NCBI GenBank assembly: GCA_016870095.1
Contig: VGCI01000005.1
Span: 50,001-114,000, forward strand
From: Alphaproteobacteria bacterium
GTDB lineage: Bacteria > Pseudomonadota > Alphaproteobacteria > Paracaedibacterales > VGCI01
Direction: 5' to 3'
DNA: 64,000 nt
Positions 30,740-38,411 of the stretch are shown here, piece by piece (the stretch's first letter is position 1; every line of letters begins with the position of its first letter). A program made the position numbers and the translations under genes. Below the pieces are notes generated by a model. The model was not told the origin of the DNA and did no database searches. It saw only the letters and a program-made list of their open reading frames with translations.

Positions 30740-32281
30740 ATGGGTTATTTTAAAAAATTTCTTGTTTTATTAATGTTAATCTCTTCAACTTCAGTTCATA
30801 CTACTGAGTTTTTTAATAAAAAAACAGAAAGTGTAAGATTCCCAAAAAGAAAAGAGAATTCTTCTGTAATTGAAGAAGGGCATGAACAAATAAGTAAAAG
30901 AGCAAAAGAGGAAAAAACTTCTGATAAATTTGTAGAGTTAAGAAAGAAGTCACTTTGTGTGCACCTCACGAACAAGTTTCCTGAGGGAGGAACAATGATT
31001 GCAGGAGCTGCAATAGGAACAAGAATACCTCCTCCTAACCGAGCTATGCCTGAAAGATCGTCCTTACATTTTGCATGGAATAAACCAGTTTCAGTAAAGG
31101 CAACTGCCGATAGGGGTATGTTAAAAAGAAAGTATGCCATCATTGAAACATTTAAAGCCTTAGAGACAAAATGGTACGGAGGATATCACGACGACATTGT
31201 CATTATAGGGAATCATAAATTATCTAAAGATGCGATTATTTTTGTACCAGAAGGAGAATCTGAATCGTTAGAAGCAGAAAACTTTAATACTCTTGCAACA
31301 ATTATATCTTACCCTAAGGAATCAACAGGAGCAAAAGCTGCAGAGGAGCATATTAAAAATAAATTAGGTATAACTGTGAAATCCGTAAATCCAGGAACTT
31401 TTAGTGATTGGGAAATAGAAATTACTAGTGAAATAAAAGAAGCACAAATAAAAAAAGCACATGAAATTTTTAAACCTATTCTAGGAAACAGACATTGGGG
31501 CATACATGAAGAATCACCCCATGGAATCGTAGATTTAATCTTAGGATATCTTAATCACAATTTTAGAGTTGCCTTTATGAGTGACGCTTTTCTTGACGAG
31601 CTTTTGGAGCCAAGAGAAATAGAACGTGCTCTTGTTTTATTGAGGTATTATAGGCAAAAACTAGGAGAGGAGGTTGAAACCCTTTCAAAAGAAATCAAAA
31701 CTTTTCTTGAAGAGAGAGATCCTGTAATTGATAAATGGTTAGGCCTTTTGGAACTGGAGGTTGATATACGTAAAAATGGTAAATCAATTTTTCAAGATAA
31801 AGATATTTTAGGCACATTAATGGATGACCTGTCTAAAAACACACATGAGATCAATATACAAATTGTAAGTGGACTCCAATCTGATCCCCGCTTAAACCCT
31901 AAAGAATTTGAGGTCATTTATCAAGAAAGACAAAAACGTTCTGGTCCTTTTCGATGTTCTATTGATGACTCTATTTTTATAAAAGTGATTATGAATATGA
32001 AGATAGAAAAAACTATTAAAATGATTGCATTTATTTGCGCTGAACATCCTAGTTTTAAAATTGATTTTAGAACATTAGATTGTATCGCTCGTCAAGAAAA
32101 TTGTGCGGATAAACTACCTGATTTTGATCAATTGAGATGTCTTTTACCTGATTTTTGCCAAGCTATGCCTCCAGGAATAAGTATTAAAGAAGCATTGAAA
32201 AAATTAGGGGATATATATGAGAAAGGGCAAGTCGCCATCGATGAAACATTCTTTTATGGCATGGGATTTGAGACACATTAA
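30740..32281 (+). CDS. Secreted protein of unknown function
   Basis: I do not recognise this 513-residue protein. A signal peptide (MGYFKKFLVLLMLISSTSVHT) is followed by a basic, NLS-like segment (FPKRKE at 34-39, SKRAKEEK at 52-59). It has a G-rich stretch (MIAGAAIGTRIPPPNR), alpha/beta-looking sequence to about 250, then mainly helices, with a Cys-containing end. A clear AAGGAGG ribosome site lies before the ATG. It is more A/T-rich in codon choice than the housekeeping genes. It is divergent from the nuclease-like gene, so the two may share a 200-base control region. Confidence 0.6.
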   Translation: MGYFKKFLVLLMLISSTSVHTTEFFNKKTESVRFPKRKENSSVIEEGHEQISKRAKEEKTSDKFVELRKKSLCVHLTNKFPEGGTMIAGAAIGTRIPPPNRAMPERSSLHFAWNKPVSVKATADRGMLKRKYAIIETFKALETKWYGGYHDDIVIIGNHKLSKDAIIFVPEGESESLEAENFNTLATIISYPKESTGAKAAEEHIKNKLGITVKSVNPGTFSDWEIEITSEIKEAQIKKAHEIFKPILGNRHWGIHEESPHGIVDLILGYLNHNFRVAFMSDAFLDELLEPREIERALVLLRYYRQKLGEEVETLSKEIKTFLEERDPVIDKWLGLLELEVDIRKNGKSIFQDKDILGTLMDDLSKNTHEINIQIVSGLQSDPRLNPKEFEVIYQERQKRSGPFRCSIDDSIFIKVIMNMKIEKTIKMIAFICAEHPSFKIDFRTLDCIARQENCADKLPDFDQLRCLLPDFCQAMPPGISIKEALKKLGDIYEKGQVAIDETFFYGMGFETH

Positions 32282-32577
32282 GATATTGTTTCCAGATGTA
32301 ATCTTGAATCATAGGATTAATCAGCCAGGTTCCTATCAAGCTTTGGCATGAAACAATATGAAACCTTGGCAAATGCGCTAATGGAAGGATGTCATCCAAA
32401 GATGCTGTTAATTCCAGAAATCTTGAAAATTATCGGTTAAAAGTTATGTTATTTTGCTGATATTACTCTTGCCCTCCCAATTTGGGTAAGAGTAACTGAA
32501 ATATCTTCAATTTCCAAGAATTTGCACACTTTGTTTTATAAGAGGTATGTCAATTCAGAAAAAAAATTTGATTTCAG
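32282..32577. other. Intergenic region with a possible coding remnant
   Basis: No intact gene is seen. A short frame at 32348-32440 (30 codons from an ATG, ending in PEILKIIG) reads like the end of a protein and may be a decayed tail of an effector-type gene, but it is too short to be sure. Confidence 0.3.
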
Positions 32578-32623
32578 TGGCGTTCCCGGCGAGATTCGAA
32601 CTCACGGTCTCAAGATTAGGAAT
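32578..32623 (-). repeat. Distal att repeat (partial tRNA-Arg 3' half)
   Basis: 45 of 46 bases equal the 3' half of tRNA-Arg at 36123-36168, including the encoded CCA; the single difference is in the variable-loop region. The tRNA fold stops abruptly after the anticodon, so this is not a functional gene. Confidence 0.85.
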
Positions 32624-32717
32624 TAAGGGGGCAGAGGGTGTTGAGTGTTTTAAATATGCGGTGAAAAACAAATAAATAGATTGCTATTTGTGCTTACATA
32701 TTACAGTCCCAAAAATC

Positions 32718-32739
32718 CATTGTCACCAAATTGTCACCT
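32718..32739. repeat. GTCACC double-box repeat, copy 1
   Basis: CATTGTCACC followed after a short spacer by TTGTCACCT; the same 22 bases recur at 34654-34675 with one change. The internal direct repeat TTGTCACC resembles arm-type sites found near integrase attachment regions, but that role is a guess. Confidence 0.5.
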
Positions 32740-32834
32740 GCAAAACTATACTTCATATTGCAACTTTCCATATGAAGCAATCGAATCGTAAGAAATTAGT
32801 GCTATCCTTACAAGCATGTGATGGGTGATTAGAT

Positions 32835-33584
32835 ATGTACAAGCGCAAAAACATTTTTCATTTTACAGATATTGACTCTTTGATATCAATAATTTTAGGG
32901 GAGAGAATATTGTGCAGCTCTGTAAAAGCAAAATTGCCGAAAAACCTAGATTTTCTCCCGGGCCGGCATTTGGCTCCAATCATTATGAAAAATATTATAG
33001 ATAGTGATAATTCGGTTGAAAGGTTAAGAGTGATTATAGATTCTGTAGCAGGTGCAGTCATTCCCATTATTGTTATGTCTTACTTATTTTCTACAACTAC
33101 TAGCTGTAAAAATCGTCATCATTGGAGGCTGTATGCTAAAGATAAAGGTTGTTGTCTCCAGTTATGTGCTTCGGAAATTAGATCACAAATAAATTATGTT
33201 GATGAAGGCAAGCTTAATTATGATAGCAGAGCTTTCGAACATCGATATGTCAAAAATTTTCTTCATCATCTTCTAGAAAATAAAATAAAGAGTATGAGCG
33301 ATAGAGCTGCCAGGTCCTTTATGAGAGCTGTAGTATTTAGCAAGTATATCGAGTATGTGGACGACACAGAGTATAGATTTTTATTTCAGGATTTAATATC
33401 TCAAGATGAATATGATAGGCGAAAGTAGCCTAACGAAACTATCACCCCACTTTCGCTACCAATTATTCCCGAACAACTTATTCAAAACATATATTTTAAA
33501 TCTGAAGGTAGACGAACTGAATTCCTTGATAGAATGGGAAGCACTAAAGAGTTTTGGATCACTAAAGTGAAGTTTGTCCCATAA
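32835..33584 (+). pseudogene. DUF2971-like gene interrupted by an in-frame TAG
   Basis: The first 197 codons (to 33428) open with a DUF2971-type start (NIFHFTDIDSLISII) and contain HHWRLYAKDKGCCLQL and KYIEYVDDTEYRFLF, matching the family. A TAG at 33426-33428 stops the frame, but the same frame continues open for 51 more codons to TAA at 33582. It reads as the expected C-terminal module (LPIIPEQLIQNIYFKSEG ... FWITKVKFVP). The gene therefore appears to be cut by one amber mutation, or is read through. DUF2971 proteins are common cargo of islands and phages; their function is unknown. Confidence 0.65.
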
Positions 33585-33612
33585 GGTGATGGTTCCTGGC
33601 GCTCCAATTATG

Positions 33613-33698
33613 CAACCTTGTGCAAGAATTTTATATCAAAGTTGCACAATGTTGCAAAATAATGCTGTAGCACATAGGAAATGCCGAAATTTCATAGG
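33613..33698. repeat. Degenerate 86-bp direct repeat, copy A
   Basis: The stretch from CAACCTTGTGCAAG to GAAATTTCATAGG aligns, with scattered changes and small gaps, to 36014-36099, which lies just beside the tRNA-Arg end. The copy inside the island suggests the island grew by more than one insertion at the same tRNA. Confidence 0.5.
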
Positions 33699-33701
33699 GC
33701 T

Positions 33702-34025
33702 TTAGTTTGGAGTTCGTTGTTCATTCAAAGGAATAACAGAGAGTCGATAGCCAAGACCGTTAAGAACAGTTTCGACTGTATTTAGCTTGGGGTCGCCTTC
33801 AGCTGATAATGACTTGTAGAGGCTTTGTCTATTCAAATGAGTCTTTTCGGCTAACTTGGTTATTCCTCCTTTAGCCTCAACGACATCTCTTAAAGCCATT
33901 AAAAATGCGGATACGTCTTTATCTTTTTCATACTCTTCAAGAGCAACTGATAAATAGGTTTGAGCATATTGAGGATCTTTCAAATCTTCTAAAAGGGCCT
34001 CTTTAAATTTTCGTAGCTTTCTCAT
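33702..34025 (-). CDS. Antitoxin with helix-turn-helix, HigA/HI1420-like
   Basis: The 107-residue protein resembles the putative addiction-module antidote family: YLSVALEEYEKDKDVSAFLMALRDV, then an HTH with GGITKLAEKTHLNRQSLYKSLSA and the C-terminal LNGLGYRLSVIP. It should bind and neutralise the neighbouring toxin and repress the operon. Its start overlaps the toxin stop by 4 bases, so toxin comes first, the order known for HI1419/HI1420 and HigBA pairs. Confidence 0.85.
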   Translation of the reverse strand: MRKLRKFKEALLEDLKDPQYAQTYLSVALEEYEKDKDVSAFLMALRDVVEAKGGITKLAEKTHLNRQSLYKSLSAEGDPKLNTVETVLNGLGYRLSVIPLNEQRTPN

Positions 34026-34354
34026 GATAAGCCTCCTTTATATTCTTTCCAGTACGACTGAGCTTGAGCAATGTCTCGTTGCTGTGCATTTTTGGTGCCC
34101 GCACAAAGCAAAATAACAATTCGATCATTCTCATGCCCATAGTACACTCGATAACCTGGTCCAAAATCCAACCTCAATTCCCAAACACCCTCACCAACTG
34201 ATTTATGATCCCCAAAGTTTCCGTTCTCTATGCGTCTTATCCTCTGTTCAATTCGTGCCTTTGTTGTAGCTTCTTTCAGAGACTTAATCCAAACCGTGTA
34301 TGGCTCTTTTCCAAATCTAGTGCAATAAATTTCAACTGTCTTTTGTGAGGACAT
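34022..34354 (-). CDS. RelE/ParE-superfamily toxin (Gp49/HigB-like)
   Basis: The 110-residue protein matches the phage-derived Gp49-like/HI1419 toxin family: TVWIKSLKEATTKARIEQRIRRIENGNFGD, GVWELRLDFGPGYRVYYG and the late ILLCAGTKNAQQRDI. Family members are ribosome-dependent mRNA interferases or gyrase poisons; which applies is not visible. It forms a two-gene operon with the antitoxin in the island and could stabilise it. Confidence 0.88.
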   Translation of the reverse strand: MSSQKTVEIYCTRFGKEPYTVWIKSLKEATTKARIEQRIRRIENGNFGDHKSVGEGVWELRLDFGPGYRVYYGHENDRIVILLCAGTKNAQQRDIAQAQSYWKEYKGGLS

Positions 34355-34456
34355 TTATGTTTTATCCTTCTTTATACTATATAATGTATGTTGTAGGCGA
34401 CAAAAAGTCAACCCCTAAGAGTTAGATTGGCCTATATACAGGTGTAATATTCCTAA

Positions 34457-34648
34457 ACAACACTTGAGGGCTCACCATATCTAGCAACCTTCTAGCTTAA
34501 GCAAACAATCTGGACTTTCAAAGTTTATACACCAAAGCAAGTTGAGATTTGTTATGCCCATAGCAAAGAGCCAAGTGTGGGGGTATGCGAAACGTTTAAG
34601 GACAATTTACCTCTCATTGAGTTTTATGCTGATAAATTTCCATCCTAA
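34457..34648 (+). pseudogene. Remnant of an unidentified gene
   Basis: In one frame the sequence reads as a plausible protein end (TIWTFKVYTPKQVEICYAHS ... NLPLIEFYADKFPS) interrupted by a TAG at 34493 and lacking a start. The amino-acid make-up looks natural rather than random. I do not recognise the family. It ends 5 bases before the GTCACC repeat. Confidence 0.35.
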
Positions 34649-34653
34649 AAACT

Positions 34654-34675
34654 CATTGTCACCAACTTGTCACCT
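34654..34675. repeat. GTCACC double-box repeat, copy 2
   Basis: CATTGTCACCAACTTGTCACCT is 21/22 identical to the copy at 32718-32739. The flanks share only a few A-rich bases, so the 22 bases seem to be the conserved unit. Confidence 0.5.
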
Positions 34676-34864
34676 CCAAATTACAAAAGGCCATCTATAC
34701 GCTAAAGCATTCTATTAACTCAGAAGGATAAAAAAATAATGGGTCTAAAATTTAATTTATTATGTTGAAGAGTTTGTGAAAAAAATTCTGCATTAGGGAA
34801 TTAGGAAATTAAGGCAAAGAAGAATATGCATTGGTCCCTAAAGGGAAAATCAAAGAATCGGTAA

Positions 34865-35881
34865 TCAGGGCATTTTTCTCATTAAGGACTGATAGGCTCT
34901 CTCAATTGTGCCGCCAGGTAAAAAATTAGATTGCAAATATTCAAGGGCCTGCATTCGATCGTCTCTCCCATTATTAGACAGAAATATATATTTGCAGAAT
35001 TCACCGATATCTTCAATAATACGCTCAAAGCGGTAATAACAAATCGCATCTTGATTTACCTCTGTGGGTCCGTAACCTTTATAAAAGAGTAATTCCTCTT
35101 CACGAGGTCGGCGACCGCTCTTCCAAATACCTGCACCAACAAACATCAGATCTCTTTCTTTAGAGGCAAAGATAAGGGTATCCCAATCAACAATATAAAG
35201 GGCAGTTTCTTTATCAATAATTATATTCCACCCATGAATATCTGCATGGCATAAAATTTTTTCAAGAGGGTATTTTTGAAGCGTGATGGCAAAATTTTCA
35301 GCGTTCTCCACAAGTTTAAGTATTTCACTTTTTTTAGATTTTAGGAATAATGCCATTTTCTTGGCAATTGACTCGTCAAAAACATTATTTTCAATGTGTA
35401 AAAGAAATGCTTTAACTGTTTCTCGATATTTTGACGAGAACGTTTCTTGAGGTATACCGTTTGTTATGTTTGGAGGAAAATCAATGCTATGAAACTTTTT
35501 CATGAAGGTACCAAATTCAATCCACTGTTGATCTGAAAGATTTACTTCCACGCCATTAGATCCCTCCACATAGGGATAAAGAATGGCTATAAATGATGCT
35601 AGATTTGCCCAAAGTTCACCTGTATTGCTAGAAAGCGGTGCGATCACTTGTTTTACGCCAAGATCGGCTAAGTATTTTGGTACGAACACGGAACCTTCAT
35701 AAAATTGTCCGTGTCGTAATTTGAGAAAGTAATCCGTTTGGCTACTTGTTGTAATGCGATAAACAGCCGTATTGAAATCAGCACCAAGCGGAAGGAAAGA
35801 AATTGTTGTTACATCTAACCCATAAGCATTTTTTAAACATTCAATAATGACTTCATCTTTAATGTCTGGTGGGTTGAGCAT
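34865..35881 (-). CDS. Aminoglycoside phosphotransferase, APH(9)-like
   Basis: The 338-residue protein has the antibiotic-kinase fold: ATP lysine in YFLKLRHG (Lys54), catalytic loop CHADIHGWN (Asp214, Asn219) and metal motif VDWD (Asp232). The order LPLGADFNTAVYRI, YPYVEGSNG, EIFGTFMKK-like helix (IEFGTFMKKFHSI), APKERDLMF-like segment (ASKERDLMFVGAG) and YYRFERIIEDIGE follows spectinomycin kinase APH(9)-Ia of Legionella. Spectinomycin may not be the natural substrate. It lies in the tRNA-Arg island and probably came with it. Confidence 0.8.
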   Translation of the reverse strand: MLNPPDIKDEVIIECLKNAYGLDVTTISFLPLGADFNTAVYRITTSSQTDYFLKLRHGQFYEGSVFVPKYLADLGVKQVIAPLSSNTGELWANLASFIAILYPYVEGSNGVEVNLSDQQWIEFGTFMKKFHSIDFPPNITNGIPQETFSSKYRETVKAFLLHIENNVFDESIAKKMALFLKSKKSEILKLVENAENFAITLQKYPLEKILCHADIHGWNIIIDKETALYIVDWDTLIFASKERDLMFVGAGIWKSGRRPREEELLFYKGYGPTEVNQDAICYYRFERIIEDIGEFCKYIFLSNNGRDDRMQALEYLQSNFLPGGTIERAYQSLMRKMP

Positions 35882-36013
35882 CTTTCCTCATGATTACTTT
35901 AAATAATCAACCTGTTTAATTAATAAAAGACTTAATACGGTTGTTACAAGATGCGGGTTCCTATAAGCAAGCATCAATTGTATTGTGCCTAACATGATTT
36001 CGCAATTTTTAAA

Positions 36014-36099
36014 CAACATTGTGCAAGGATTTTTATATTAAAATATGCAATCTTGCGCAATAAAGCTCCTCTATATGGAAATGCTGAAAATTCTATAGG
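36014..36099. repeat. Degenerate 86-bp direct repeat, copy B
   Basis: This is the partner of 33613-33698: CAACATTGTGCAAGG to GAAAATTCTATAGG. It ends 24 bases before the tRNA-Arg 3' end, so it marks the tRNA-proximal edge of the inserted DNA. Confidence 0.5.
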
Positions 36100-36122
36100 T
36101 AAGGGGTGGTCGTTTGATTATT

Positions 36123-36199
36123 TGGCGTTCCCGGCGAGATTCGAACTCACGGCCTCAAGATTAGGAATCTTGCGCTCTATCCGGCTGAGCTACGGGAAC
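36123..36199 (-). tRNA. tRNA-Arg (anticodon CCT)
   Basis: On the minus strand the sequence folds fully: acceptor GTTCCCG/CGGGAAC, D-arm with AGCTCAGCCGGATAGAGC, anticodon stem CAAGA/TCTTG with loop TTCCTAA (CCT), T-arm GTTCGAATC and encoded CCA at 36123-36125. It reads Arg AGG codons and is the insertion site of the neighbouring island, which restored its 3' half. Confidence 0.95.
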
Positions 36200-36308
36200 A
36201 GCTTCTGCTTCTTTTATAGAGGGAATTTTCCCAGCGAACAAGATGAGACATCTACCGCGGACATTGGACGATATTGTTCCCACAAACCCTATTCGTTTGC
36301 GGTGAAGG

Positions 36309-36899
36309 TTAGCGGCTGGTCTTAAAAATGCTGGGTTCGTCTGAGGAGGCTTGATTCCAGGGCATTTTTAGAAGTATTTGCTTCAAGTAGTCTGTTTCAT
36401 AGATCGCTTCATAAATATAGCCTGCGCCCACCAAAAGACTTATGGCTAAAAACCCTGTGTTAACGAGGGTTCCCAAAAGGGTACCCAAAACGACAAGGGA
36501 GCCCACACTAATTTGCATTTGCTGAGGTAAGTTAATAGGAATGAGGGACGGGTCAGTCAAGACGATTTTTTGCAGGGGCAGCTTTGCTTGACGCCAAGCC
36601 TTCATGCCTCCATCAACGCGAATGATAAATTCATAACCTTGTTGCGCCAAATGTTCACAGGCCTCGAATGATTTTTTACCTGAATCACAGGTGATATATA
36701 TCGTCGGCTTTGTGGGGAAGGGCACACAAACTTTATGTATAAGGGCTTGGGCATCAAAACCTTCAAGTGGGTAGGAAGTGGCTCCGGGAATATGGCCTCG
36801 GTGATAGTCTTGCTCAGAGCGAATATCAATAAGGATTACGTTATGACCCAACTTCAGGCGGCGGTACAAATCTTGCGCAGTAATCGTTTTAATGGACAT
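36309..36899 (-). CDS. Rhodanese-DUF2892 membrane protein
   Basis: The 196-residue protein has a rhodanese domain at the N-terminus (DLYRRLKLGHNVILIDIRSE, GHIPGATSYPLEG) with the active-site Cys in YITCDSGKKS. A C-terminal DUF2892-type hydrophobic hairpin follows (SVGSLVVLGTLLGTLVNTGF ... LLVGAGYIYEAI). It could transfer or sense sulfane sulfur at the membrane. The start at 36899 follows a clear AAGGAGG site; an in-frame ATG at 36941 is inside the upstream gene. It overlaps the secreted kinase-like gene by 11 bases, so the two are co-transcribed. Confidence 0.88.
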   Translation of the reverse strand: MSIKTITAQDLYRRLKLGHNVILIDIRSEQDYHRGHIPGATSYPLEGFDAQALIHKVCVPFPTKPTIYITCDSGKKSFEACEHLAQQGYEFIIRVDGGMKAWRQAKLPLQKIVLTDPSLIPINLPQQMQISVGSLVVLGTLLGTLVNTGFLAISLLVGAGYIYEAIYETDYLKQILLKMPWNQASSDEPSIFKTSR

Positions 36900-38301
36900 G
36901 AGTATCCTCCTTATAATTTGTCGATATTTCATCAAAAACACGTTTGACGTCTTTTACTTTTGATAGGTAAGAAATGGGGTTAATAAAAAGAGATCTTTGG
37001 GGCAATAAACTTAATTGTGTTGTCGGATTCGTATAAATATCGCGCAATTCCCTTAAGAGCTGCGCCCGTTGATTTTGCGGCCAAATGGATATGTATCCTA
37101 ATAAAAAAGGTTTTAACATTAAGTTATTCCATAGGGTGGCGCTAATTTCTTTGGGGTAAGCATATTTGTCTTTAAATTGAGAAACCGTAAAAGCATAGAG
37201 AAGAAATAAATCAACGCCGACAGGTCGCTTTTTAACCAGGGATTTACTGAAGCTTTCGTTATCGATAAGGGTTATCAGGAAATCGTTAAAGGAATCGACG
37301 AAAACATTTTCTAAATGCAAGTCTCCATGAACAATGGAATTTCCTAATAGCCGCTTATCTGTTGGCTTTTCCATAAAATAAGTATGCAATTCACTGATCC
37401 GTTTTCCTAAAGATAAGGAAGAATTATAGAGGATATCAGAATCTCGATGTATAGCGGCCGTATCCCCATTTTTAATGGAAGCGGCTAAATTTTTGCTAAC
37501 ATCCATAAAGGACATTCCTGGTGCGGCGCTTAAAAATGAGAGGTAGTGATTCGTATTTTGAATCTTATATTTGATATTGAGTAAATCAAAGGATATTGCC
37601 AATTTGTTTTTTGAACGGTTGCGTAGCTGGATATCGTAGAGCTTTTTGAGATCTGAATTGTGGAGTTGTCGCAAATTGCGAATCTCAGTCGTTTTTTTCT
37701 TGGTGTCTTTTACGACATATTTCGGAATAAAGGCAGTTTTTCCCGCCTTTCCCTGGATACATTTTTCATCTACGCTAATAATGAAAAGTTGAAGGACATT
37801 GACTCCATTTGCCTTTAAGCTACTAACTTTCATACACTGTGGCATGGAAAAATCTGAAAGCATGGGTTCTCTCAAATCACGCAAATCTCTCTTAAGAGTA
37901 GCTAAAAAATTTATAAATTGCCCAGATTGAAATTTACCACTTTTATCAAGTAACTTTGGGTCTACCCATACATTTGGCGAGTCGACAGTGTTCCAAAGAA
38001 CGTTTGAGATTATTTCTTCCGAATTTGTTTCTCCGGGAACCCATTGGTTCAGTGTGGAAAGTGTACATTGATTTTCTTTGATACAAGTTCTTACCACTTC
38101 CTCAGCTGGTTTTTGGGTTGTCATTTTTTCTTTTGTAATGCAGCATCCACAAGTATGGGCTTGGTTCGAACCCCAACTTTTTGCCGTACAGGATGTCGAT
38201 TTATCGATGACGACCGATTTGTCTCCAATTGTGGCAACGACGGCCGCATGAGCCTGCGGGATTAAGATTAATCCTAAAATGAAAAATACACCGTTTATCA
38301 C
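36889..38301 (-). CDS. Secreted kinase-fold (APH/choline-kinase-like) protein
   Basis: The 470-residue protein has a signal peptide (cut near QAHA-A) and a Cys-rich N-terminal region (Cys38, 51, 53, 54, 73, 79). A kinase-like core follows: putative ATP lysine in KYVVKD (Lys198), a Glu soon after (TEIRNL), a G-loop-like APGMSF near 260, the catalytic loop IVHGDLHLENVF (His325, Asp327, Asn332) and the metal site LIDNES (Asp347). An exported APH-fold kinase is odd, since ATP is absent from the periplasm, and points to action in a host cell. It precedes the rhodanese gene. Confidence 0.65.
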   Translation of the reverse strand: MINGVFFILGLILIPQAHAAVVATIGDKSVVIDKSTSCTAKSWGSNQAHTCGCCITKEKMTTQKPAEEVVRTCIKENQCTLSTLNQWVPGETNSEEIISNVLWNTVDSPNVWVDPKLLDKSGKFQSGQFINFLATLKRDLRDLREPMLSDFSMPQCMKVSSLKANGVNVLQLFIISVDEKCIQGKAGKTAFIPKYVVKDTKKKTTEIRNLRQLHNSDLKKLYDIQLRNRSKNKLAISFDLLNIKYKIQNTNHYLSFLSAAPGMSFMDVSKNLAASIKNGDTAAIHRDSDILYNSSLSLGKRISELHTYFMEKPTDKRLLGNSIVHGDLHLENVFVDSFNDFLITLIDNESFSKSLVKKRPVGVDLFLLYAFTVSQFKDKYAYPKEISATLWNNLMLKPFLLGYISIWPQNQRAQLLRELRDIYTNPTTQLSLLPQRSLFINPISYLSKVKDVKRVFDEISTNYKEDTHVH

Positions 38302-38411
38302 CCCATAATCCGTCTCAATAGCAGTTTCTTTAATTTATTATAAAAAAGAAGGATTTAAGGTTTGGTAAATATTATGAAAATAGCTGTGCTGAAAGTGATA
38401 TAACGAGTCTG

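Larger units (their letters stand above)
34355..34864. other. Island stretch without an intact gene
   Basis: These 510 bases hold a decayed coding remnant (34457-34648), the second GTCACC repeat and A/T-rich sequence preceding the stop of the leftward phosphotransferase gene. No intact gene or RNA fold was seen. Confidence 0.5.
32578..36168. mobile_element. Small genomic island in tRNA-Arg(CCT)
   Basis: The 46-bp sequence from the CCA end of tRNA-Arg to its anticodon loop occurs at 36123-36168 inside the intact tRNA and again at 32578-32623, with one mismatch. This is the footprint of integrase-mediated insertion at a tRNA 3' half. Cargo: an amber-interrupted DUF2971 gene, a toxin-antitoxin pair, a gene remnant and an APH(9)-like gene. 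No integrase is present in the roughly 3.5 kb, so the element is probably a decayed island or relies on an outside integrase. Confidence 0.75.

Noticed and set aside
32578-32623. Possible second tRNA-Arg gene
   Set aside because: Only the 3' half is present; the D-arm and 5' acceptor strand are absent, so it is an att remnant.
36053-36325. Plus-strand frame across tRNA-Arg with PARFELTASRLGILRSIRLSYG
   Set aside because: It is the antisense translation of tRNA-Arg and has no ribosome site.
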